DNA of 37,514 nt, taken from positions 1 through 37,514 of the forward strand of contig SVLK01000016.1 of assembly GCA_015067975.1 (NCBI GenBank). The letters run 5' to 3'. Shown here in pieces: positions 32,398 through 37,514 of the stretch. How positions within the stretch are numbered: the stretch's first letter is position 1; the number at the start of each line of letters is the position of its first letter. Made by a program: the position numbers and the translations under genes. The stretch is from Oscillospiraceae bacterium. Lineage in GTDB: Bacteria > Bacillota > Clostridia > Oscillospirales > Oscillospiraceae. Below the pieces are notes generated by a model, which was not told the origin of the DNA, made no database searches, and saw nothing but the letters and a program-made list of their open reading frames with translations.

Positions 32398-32426
32398 TTG
32401 TTTGCCCCTCCCCTTTTTTGTATACT
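32398..32426 (+). promoter_or_regulatory. Promoter of the catabolic operon
   Basis: TTGTTT (32398-32403), 17-bp pyrimidine-rich spacer, TATACT (32421-32426), with start near 32433. Confidence 0.75.
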
Positions 32427-32433
32427 TGTTACC

Positions 32434-32488
32434 ATCCAAGGTGCGTCTGACAGAGAACCGGCTTGCTTTGCCAGAAACACCTTTGGAT
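32434..32488 (+). other. Structured 5' leader hairpin of the catabolic operon
   Basis: ATCCAAGGTG (32434-32443) pairs with CACCTTTGGAT (32478-32488) with one bulged T, closing nearly the whole leader from the predicted start to 33 bases before the first ATG. No terminator follows. Confidence 0.5.
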
Positions 32489-32520
32489 TGTGGCTAATTC
32501 TACTCATAGGAGGTTTTCTC

Positions 32521-33468
32521 ATGCCGAAAGTGAGAACTGTATTGGGTGATGTGGATGCTTCTGAGCTTGGGTTTACGATGGCCCACGAGCATGTGATCCA
32601 TTGCCCTCGTGGTCTGTTTGCTCCGGACAATGAATGGGCGCTGCGTGATTTCGGCATCCAGCTTCAGATGGTCAAGGATTACAAAGCCATCGGCGGCGGA
32701 ACCATCATCGACGCTATGTGCCGTCCTCAGGACGGCCGTGCTCCTGCTTTGCTGAAGGTCATTTCCGAGCAGACGGGTGTTCATATCGTGGCCGCCACGG
32801 GTATTCCTTTTGATTACCCCGGAGACCGCGAACCCAAAATGGATCTGTCCATCGTCTGGAAAAACACCGACGTGGACGAAATCACCGAACTCTATATTAA
32901 AGAGATTGAAGAAGGTATGGACGGTACCGATATCAAGGCCGGCTGGATCAAGGCCGGTACCCAGTACTGCTATGCCACCCCCGGCGAGATCAAGGGCCTG
33001 AAGGCCGGCGCTCGCGCTGCTAAGGCCACTGGTGTTGCTATGCACACCCATACCGATGGCGGCACCTTCGCTTTGGAACAGCTGGAGATCGTCACCAAGG
33101 AGGGCTTGCCCGCTTCCCAGTTCGGCGTAGCCCACATCGACCGTAACCCCGACTATTGGCTGCACAAGGAACTGTGCAAGGCCGGTGCCTATCTGATTTA
33201 CGACGGCCCCGGCAAGGTGAAGTACTATCCCGACTCCATGCGCGTGGAGTTGCTGCGTAAGCTGGTGGAAGACGGCTTCGGCAAGCAGATCATGCTGAGC
33301 AACGACATGGGCAAGAAGAGCCATCATCAGGCCTATGGCTATGGTCCCGGCTGGGGCTTCATCAAGCAGAAGTTTATCCCCCGCCTGCTGGCCGAAGGCT
33401 TTACGCAGGAAATGGTGGATGACTTCATGATTCACAATCCCGCCCGCTTCTACGCGCTGAGAAAGTAA
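32521..33468 (+). CDS. Phosphotriesterase-family (COG1735) metal hydrolase, probable phospho-sugar lactonase
   Basis: The 315-residue amidohydrolase-fold enzyme has the full binuclear metal site of the family: His22 and His24 (AHEHVIH), probable carbamylated Lys144 (GWIKAG), His175 in MHTHTDGG, His205 in VAHIDR and Asp262 in LSNDMG. Characterised Bacillota relatives such as Listeria Lmo2620 hydrolyse phosphorylated sugar lactones rather than phosphotriesters. Next to an ascorbate-type PTS, opening of a phosphorylated lactone is the most likely job. It is the first gene of the plus-strand operon, with AGGAGG before the ATG. Confidence 0.9.
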   Translation: MPKVRTVLGDVDASELGFTMAHEHVIHCPRGLFAPDNEWALRDFGIQLQMVKDYKAIGGGTIIDAMCRPQDGRAPALLKVISEQTGVHIVAATGIPFDYPGDREPKMDLSIVWKNTDVDEITELYIKEIEEGMDGTDIKAGWIKAGTQYCYATPGEIKGLKAGARAAKATGVAMHTHTDGGTFALEQLEIVTKEGLPASQFGVAHIDRNPDYWLHKELCKAGAYLIYDGPGKVKYYPDSMRVELLRKLVEDGFGKQIMLSNDMGKKSHHQAYGYGPGWGFIKQKFIPRLLAEGFTQEMVDDFMIHNPARFYALRK

Positions 33469-33479
33469 CGAGGTGTTTT

Positions 33480-33929
33480 ATGGGAATCAATCGTGATTAT
33501 CGCAAACGTCAGCATAAGGCCGCCGAACAGGAGGCCAAACGACGTGCGCCCACTTCTCCGGATGATCCCAACGCAAAGAATCTGGAGGTGTGGCAGCCGG
33601 AACGGCTGACGCTGAAAAACGGCATCAAGTCCGCTTCCTGGCTGCTGCGTATTCTCTATTTGCTGATCATTATCTCTACCGCCGTACTGAATGTGTATGC
33701 AGGAACGGTCTTTCCCGAGGAGTTTTCTATGCTCAACTGGTTCGGGTATAACTCTTTCATGGTCAACAGCATTTTTTACCTCTTCTTTTCTTTCTGTTTG
33801 ATTCTTTTTTTGATTTACCGTGATATTGTTAACCGTTCCGTATCGAGAAAAAAGGTGTTCATTCCCATGATTTTCTGTCTGGGTAACTACTACATCATTG
33901 CCGATCAGCTGCTGCTTCTGGCAGCATGA
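33480..33929 (+). CDS. Unknown small membrane protein in the sugar operon
   Basis: I do not recognise this 149-residue protein. The first 45 residues are very basic and charged (NRDYRKRQHKAAEQEAKRR). Three membrane segments follow, at about residues 52-75, 92-112 and 125-147. There is no signal peptide, enzymatic motif or transporter signature. It begins 12 bp after the lactonase gene with GAGGTG as ribosome binding site and is clearly part of the operon. Its codons are less biased than those of its neighbours. A structural or accessory role in uptake or in membrane attachment of the pathway is possible but not shown. Confidence 0.8.
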   Translation: MGINRDYRKRQHKAAEQEAKRRAPTSPDDPNAKNLEVWQPERLTLKNGIKSASWLLRILYLLIIISTAVLNVYAGTVFPEEFSMLNWFGYNSFMVNSIFYLFFSFCLILFLIYRDIVNRSVSRKKVFIPMIFCLGNYYIIADQLLLLAA

Positions 33930-33965
33930 GACGATAATCACATTGCTTTTCAATCAAATTCTGCT

Positions 33966-34004
33966 GCGGCCTGCCCGTCTGTTTCTTGCCGACCGGCAGG
34001 CCGC
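33966..34004 (+). other. Intercistronic hairpin before the UlaD-like gene
   Basis: Perfect 10-bp GC-rich stem (33966-33975 with 33995-34004, 19-nt loop) in the 120-bp gap. No T tract, so it is more likely an mRNA processing or stability element than a terminator. Confidence 0.5.
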
Positions 34005-34049
34005 TTCACCTCAAACACATTTTAAATTCAACAATTACAGGAGGCCATT

Positions 34050-34700
34050 ATGAAGGCACCTTATCTGCAAATTGCATTGGACAATACCTCTCTGGAAGAA
34101 GCCTGCAATACCCTGAAGGGTGGACTGGGCGAAGAGGTTGATATTATTGAATGCGGCACCATGCTGATCCTGATGGAAGGTATGAAAGCCGTGCGCTGCC
34201 TGCGCGCTCTGTATCCCGACAAAATCATGGTTGCCGACGCTCAGCTCTCTGTGGCCCACTTCGGTCCCAAGATCCTGGCCGGCGGCACCCAGTTCGTCAC
34301 CATGTTCTCCCCTGCCCGCAACGAAGTCAAAGCCGAGATCCAGGCCTATGCCAAGGAGCACGGCCAGGCAGTGCAGATCGAGCTGTACGGCGACTACGGT
34401 GACAGCTGGACCTTCGACGATCTGCGCGAGTGGAAGGAACTGGGCATCACCCAGATCATCTACGGCCGTCCCAGCTCTGCCAGCGGTCCCTGGACCAGCC
34501 AGGATGTAGACTTTGTCCGCCAGCTGTGTGACATGGGCTTTGAAGTAACTGCCACCGGCGGTGTCACCTATGACGATCTGGATATTCTGGCCGGACTGCC
34601 TCTCTACGCCGTGATTTGCGGCAGAAGCATCCGCAACGCGCCTAATCCCGCTGCGGAAGCCCGCCGCATCCGCAATCGCATCCATGAACTCTGGAAATAA
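34050..34700 (+). CDS. UlaD-like orotidine-decarboxylase-fold protein lacking the catalytic lysine
   Basis: The 216-residue protein is a close relative of 3-keto-L-gulonate-6-phosphate decarboxylase: LQIALDNT (Asp11), EEVDIIECGT (Glu34), IMVADAQ (Asp63), VQIEL, VTATGG and CGRSIR (phosphate-binding Arg). The invariant lysine two residues after Asp63 is Gln65 (codon CAG), and the YHRSR region of the known enzyme reads YGRPSS. Substrate phosphate binding and the metal aspartates are kept, while residues for decarboxylation and proton donation are changed, so it may catalyse another reaction on a related phosphorylated keto sugar. Strong AGGAGG precedes the ATG. Confidence 0.88.
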   Translation: MKAPYLQIALDNTSLEEACNTLKGGLGEEVDIIECGTMLILMEGMKAVRCLRALYPDKIMVADAQLSVAHFGPKILAGGTQFVTMFSPARNEVKAEIQAYAKEHGQAVQIELYGDYGDSWTFDDLREWKELGITQIIYGRPSSASGPWTSQDVDFVRQLCDMGFEVTATGGVTYDDLDILAGLPLYAVICGRSIRNAPNPAAEARRIRNRIHELWK

Positions 34701-34734
34701 AGCAACGATCACAGAACAAGGAGATTGATATACT

Positions 34735-35562
34735 ATGTGGACCGATGAAATGTTCGGCGTAAAAAAGCCGATTATCACTATGCTGCATCTGGATCCCCTG
34801 CCGGGCGATCCCCGTTTCCATTACGGCGACTGCATGGAGCGTGTCGTCGAGCATGCCCGTGCCGATCTGCATGCGCTGCAGGATGGCGGCGTGGACGGTA
34901 TTATGTTTTCCAACGAATTCAGCCTGCCGTATGAACGGCATATGAGTTTCGTCACTCCCGCTGCTATGGCCCGCATCATCGGCGAGCTGAAATCCGAGAT
35001 CCGTGTTCCCTACGGCGTGGACTGCATTTCTGACGGTCTGGCCGCCATTGAGCTGGCTGCCGCCGTGGATGCCAAGTTCATCCGCGGTACCTTCAGCGGT
35101 GTGTATGTAGGCGACGGCGGTCTTTACAACAATGACTTTTCTTATCTACTGCGCCGCAAGGCTGCGCTGCATCTGGACGATTTGAAGATGCTGTACTTCA
35201 TTAACCCCGAGTCCGACCGCAATCTGGATACCCGTCCTCTGGTAGAAATCGCCAAGTCCACCATCTTCAAGGCACATCCCGATGGACTGTGCATCTCCGC
35301 TAATGCTGCCGGTCAGGATGTGGATGACGCACTGATCGCCAGCGTGAAAGAAGGCGCTCCCGACGTGGTGGTGCTGTGTAATACAGGCTGCCGTCCCGAC
35401 ACCATCGAGCGCAAGCTGGCTACTGCTGATGCAGCTGTGGTGGGTACTTACTTCAAGGAAGGCGGCAAACTGGAGAACGAGAAGCTGGAGAACGTCCGCG
35501 TGGACGTCAACCGCGTCAAGGAATTCATGGCCGTGGTCAAGGCTCTGCGTGAGCGTCTGTAA
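34735..35562 (+). CDS. BtpA/SgcQ family protein
   Basis: The 275-residue protein belongs to the BtpA/SgcQ TIM-barrel family. The N-terminal block KKPIITMLHLDPLPGDPRF is diagnostic, followed by DGGVDGIMFSNEF near residue 50 and a C-terminal GTYFKEGGK phosphate-binding-like block near 242. SgcQ is encoded in the E. coli sgc PTS operon together with a ribulose-phosphate-epimerase-like SgcE, as here. The reaction is unknown. It lies 34 bp after the UlaD-like gene with AAGGAGA as ribosome binding site. Confidence 0.9.
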   Translation: MWTDEMFGVKKPIITMLHLDPLPGDPRFHYGDCMERVVEHARADLHALQDGGVDGIMFSNEFSLPYERHMSFVTPAAMARIIGELKSEIRVPYGVDCISDGLAAIELAAAVDAKFIRGTFSGVYVGDGGLYNNDFSYLLRRKAALHLDDLKMLYFINPESDRNLDTRPLVEIAKSTIFKAHPDGLCISANAAGQDVDDALIASVKEGAPDVVVLCNTGCRPDTIERKLATADAAVVGTYFKEGGKLENEKLENVRVDVNRVKEFMAVVKALRERL

Positions 35563-35583
35563 AGCAACGGAAAGGAGCGCTTT

Positions 35584-36291
35584 ATGAAACGGATCATTCC
35601 CTCCGTCGCTTCGGCGAACCAGCTCTATTTAGCTGACGAGCTAAAAGCTTTCCCCGAAGGCACCCCGCTGCACATGGATATTGAGGACGGTAATTTCGTC
35701 AACAACATTACCTTTGGTATGCGTGTTGTGCGTTCCATCGCCAATATGTTCCCCAAGAATCCGATGTGCTTCCATTTTATGGCCACCAATCCCAGTCAGT
35801 ACTTCGAAGAGATCGCCAAATGCGGCGCCCGTGAAGTGGCCGTTCACTTTGAAGAACTGCCTTATCCTTCCGAAGAACTGTGCGCCATCCGCAAACTGGG
35901 TATGAAAGCCGGTTTGGCCATCAATCTGCGCACTCCCATTGAACAGGTAGTGCCGTTCTTTGAATATCTGGATTTCCTGCTGGTCATGACCATGGACAGC
36001 GGCTACGGCGGCACTAACGGTCTGGGATTCTGCTTCTCCAATCACGAGCGCATCAAGAAAGCCCGCGCACTGCTGCCCGCAGACAAGGAACTGTGGGTCG
36101 ACGGTGCCATGGATGAAACCGAAATGGGCAACTGCTTTGCTCTGGGCGCGGATGTTGTCATCGCCGGCCGCATGATCTTCCCGGAAAAGCTGGCCACCGC
36201 CACAGAACCTCGTCGTGCCTATCTGCCCAGCGAGCGTGCGGTGAAATCCGAAGAACTGCTCCGGCAATATACCGAAAAGTACTGCAAGTGA
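35584..36291 (+). CDS. Ribulose-phosphate 3-epimerase-like protein (SgcE/AlsE-like)
   Basis: The 235-residue TIM-barrel protein keeps the metal ligands of the epimerase family: His30 and Asp32 (LHMDIEDGNFV), His64 (CFHFMATNP) and Asp173 (WVDGAM). Asp32 and Asp173 are also the acid/base pair. The phosphate loop is DSGYGGT instead of the usual NPGFGGQ, and VDGAM replaces VDGGI, so it is a divergent member, probably acting on a different phosphorylated keto sugar. AAAGGAG precedes the start, 21 bp after the SgcQ gene. Confidence 0.87.
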   Translation: MKRIIPSVASANQLYLADELKAFPEGTPLHMDIEDGNFVNNITFGMRVVRSIANMFPKNPMCFHFMATNPSQYFEEIAKCGAREVAVHFEELPYPSEELCAIRKLGMKAGLAINLRTPIEQVVPFFEYLDFLLVMTMDSGYGGTNGLGFCFSNHERIKKARALLPADKELWVDGAMDETEMGNCFALGADVVIAGRMIFPEKLATATEPRRAYLPSERAVKSEELLRQYTEKYCK

Positions 36292-36307
36292 ATTTGAGGT
36301 GACTACC

Positions 36308-36958
36308 GTGTACGAAAAAGAAAAACAATCCCTGATCGACTGTGCGCTGCAGATGAAGGAGTGCCGATTGATCACGCTGTGCGGCGGCAATGTCTGCATC
36401 CGTCTGGATGACGGCAATATTGCTGTGACTCCCTCCGGTCTTGACTATGAGATCATGACCACTGATGACATCTGCATCGTAGATATCGACGGCAACCGTG
36501 TAGAAGGTCATCGCCGCCCCACTTCCGATCTGGACGCGATTCTGCACATTTTCCGCGTCATGCCTTGGGTTAATGCCACCATTCACACCCATCAGCCTTA
36601 TGCCACCGCGCTGGGTCTGGTAACAGATGTTTTCCCCTCCTGCCTCGTTTCTCAGATCGATGCACTGCGCGGCGATGTGCCCGTTGCTCCCTTTACCCCT
36701 TCCTCTGACAAGGGCATGGGACTTCTGACCGAGGAGTATTTCAACGGCTCACTGGCTGTGATCCTGCGCGGTCATGGTGTCATGGCCTTTGGTCCTTCCC
36801 TGCAGGTCGCTCTGTACGCCGCAGCTTATCTGGAAGAAGCATCGCAGACCTATCTGGCCGCTTTGGCTACCGGCCGTCCTGTGGAACCGCTGGATCCCGA
36901 AATGGTGAAGGCTGAGTTGGGCGACGAGGATTCCTGGATCAAATACCTGCAAAAATAA
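36308..36958 (+). CDS. Class II aldolase/adducin family, ribulose-phosphate 4-epimerase-like
   Basis: The 216-residue zinc enzyme has ligands His93 and His95 (TIHTHQPYA) and His156 (LRGHGVMAFG). The diagnostic site TSD has Asp74, as in L-ribulose-5-phosphate 4-epimerases (AraD/UlaF); aldolases such as FucA have Glu there, so 4-epimerase activity is somewhat more likely than aldol cleavage. GTG at 36308 is chosen as start because GAGGTG lies six bases before it; an in-frame GTG at 36299 is part of that site. It probably ends the pathway at a pentulose phosphate. The last gene of the operon proper. Confidence 0.88.
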   Translation: MYEKEKQSLIDCALQMKECRLITLCGGNVCIRLDDGNIAVTPSGLDYEIMTTDDICIVDIDGNRVEGHRRPTSDLDAILHIFRVMPWVNATIHTHQPYATALGLVTDVFPSCLVSQIDALRGDVPVAPFTPSSDKGMGLLTEEYFNGSLAVILRGHGVMAFGPSLQVALYAAAYLEEASQTYLAALATGRPVEPLDPEMVKAELGDEDSWIKYLQK

Positions 36959-36959
36959 G

Positions 36960-36988
36960 TTGACGTATGCCGCATCTGCGGATACAAT
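36960..36988 (+). promoter_or_regulatory. Promoter of the 76-residue gene
   Basis: TTGACG (36960-36965), 17-bp spacer and TACAAT (36983-36988), starting directly after the stop of the aldolase-family gene. Confidence 0.8.
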
Positions 36989-37023
36989 ATGCCACAACTA
37001 ACATCAGGAAAGGGGTTTTCACT

Positions 37024-37254
37024 ATGGAATGGAAACTGGGCAAGCTGGTCAAGAATAACACTTACAAGCTTTGGGGTGTGAATATCTTCGATTACGAATG
37101 GACCGACACTGGCGAAACTGCCTATCTGAAAGATTACACTGACGGTATTCGCAAAGATTTCAAGGTTTACTCCATCGAGGTGGAAGGTGAAGTCCATTAC
37201 TTCGCCGCTATGCCGCGCGGATTGAACACTTATCTGTTCTTTGTTGGCCAATAA
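37024..37254 (+). CDS. Hypothetical protein, 76 residues
   Basis: I do not recognise this small soluble protein. It looks all-beta with many aromatic residues (for example YKLWGVNIFDYEWTD and FKVYSIEVEGEVHYFAAM) and one short turn region. No cysteine, signal or membrane segment is present. It has its own near-consensus promoter and an AAAGGGG ribosome binding site, and a strong terminator follows, so it can be expressed apart from the sugar operon while also receiving read-through. Its codon use is like that of the highly expressed genes nearby. Confidence 0.78.
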   Translation: MEWKLGKLVKNNTYKLWGVNIFDYEWTDTGETAYLKDYTDGIRKDFKVYSIEVEGEVHYFAAMPRGLNTYLFFVGQ

Positions 37255-37281
37255 GGACACTACTCTCCTTTCTTTTCTTAA

Positions 37282-37342
37282 AACAGGAAAATCTCCCCTG
37301 TGCCTCCGTTTGACACATGGGGAGATTTTCCTGTTCTTTGTT
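37282..37342 (+). terminator. Terminator after the 76-residue gene
   Basis: Perfect 17-bp stem (37282-37298 with 37319-37335), with extra inner pairs GTG/CAC across a bulge, followed by a T-rich stretch. Confidence 0.85.
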
Positions 37343-37391
37343 GATCACAAGTAAAAAACACCCCCGGAAAGTCTTGGAAACAAAGACTGAT

Positions 37392-37447
37392 ATGCTCCCT
37401 CTATAAGAGACAGTGAAAAATAAAACTGTCAATTATGGAGGGAGCAT
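37392..37447 (+). promoter_or_regulatory. Nested inverted repeat covering the transposase ribosome binding site
   Basis: ATGCTCCCTC (37392-37401) pairs with GAGGGAGCAT (37438-37447), and inside it GACAGT (37409-37414) pairs with ACTGTC (37425-37430). The right outer arm holds the GGAGGGAG ribosome binding site of the gene that starts at 37452, so in an mRNA starting upstream the site would be hidden. Confidence 0.65.
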
Positions 37448-37451
37448 TGTT

Positions 37452-37514
37452 ATGCCCAGAAAAATCGAGCCGGAAGAAAAAATACGGATTGTCCAACAAT
37501 GTTTGTATGAAGCA
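37452..37514 (+). CDS. Transposase N-terminus (helix-turn-helix type), cut by window end
   Basis: Only the first 21 codons are present. The start MPRKIEPEEKIRIVQQ resembles the helix-turn-helix N-terminus of IS3-type and related transposases, which begin with a basic stretch followed by EEK-IV-. GGAGGGAG lies 7 bases before the ATG. The element's left end must lie in the roughly 110 bp after the terminator at 37342, but no terminal repeat can be assigned without the right end. Confidence 0.6.
   Translation, partial: MPRKIEPEEKIRIVQQCLYEA

Noticed and set aside
37343-37391. Terminal inverted repeat of the insertion sequence
   Set aside because: Short hairpins such as AGTCTT/AAGACT occur here, but the element's right end is outside the window, so no end can be assigned.
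1-37514. CRISPR array, tRNA or rRNA genes
   Set aside because: No regularly spaced direct repeats and no tRNA- or rRNA-like segments were noticed on reading both strands; a covariance scan was not possible.

Overview
The window looks like a chromosome segment of an anaerobic, gut-type member of the Bacillota (Clostridia, most like Oscillospiraceae such as the Intestinimonas/Flavonifractor group). The grounds are a complete anaerobic lysine-fermentation gene set, a T-box in front of pheST, a lysine riboswitch, NrdR, IreB, NiaR, a GerS-like lipoprotein joined to alr, and strong AGGAGG ribosome binding sites throughout. Genus-level placement is inference. No rRNA, tRNA or CRISPR array was seen.

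Region 1 (1-8.9 kb, minus strand) is lysine catabolism. kal-kce-kdd-kamA-kamD-kamE form one operon reading out of the left edge. It is driven by a consensus promoter at 6377-6404 and preceded by a lysine riboswitch whose P1 stem shares bases with an intrinsic terminator, so lysine should switch the operon ON. Just upstream, kamB-kamC encode the predicted reactivation partner of the B12-dependent lysine 5,6-aminomutase. Together the genes convert lysine to beta-lysine, 3,5-diaminohexanoate, 3-keto-5-aminohexanoate, 3-aminobutyryl-CoA and crotonyl-CoA, which feeds butyrate formation.

Region 2 (9-24.2 kb) is mostly housekeeping: a DUF421/DUF4363 membrane pair, nrdR, mazF, alr, a GerS-like germination lipoprotein, nnrD, T-box-controlled pheST, ireB, a 98-residue unknown protein, an ArsB/YbiR-type ion transporter, and the translationally coupled block M16 peptidase pair-lgt-folD. 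Region 3 (24.2-26.5 kb) holds niaR, an orphan EIIC-like membrane protein behind a NiaR-like palindrome, and a DUF1622 protein.

Region 4 (26.5-37.3 kb) is the most unusual part: two divergent operons around a 430-bp AT-rich control region. The left operon encodes a complete ascorbate/Sgc-type PTS (EIIA, EIIC, EIIB) with its own HPr and enzyme I, followed by a SorC-family regulator. The right operon encodes a phosphotriesterase-type lactonase, a small unknown membrane protein, a UlaD-like protein, an SgcQ/BtpA protein, a ribulose-phosphate-epimerase-like protein and a class II aldolase/epimerase. This reads as uptake and catabolism of an unidentified sugar acid or lactone. Two proteins have altered key sites: the UlaD homologue lacks the catalytic lysine of 3-keto-L-gulonate-6-phosphate decarboxylase, and the HPr has Arg in place of regulatory Ser46. 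The window ends inside the start of a transposase gene whose ribosome binding site lies in a hairpin.
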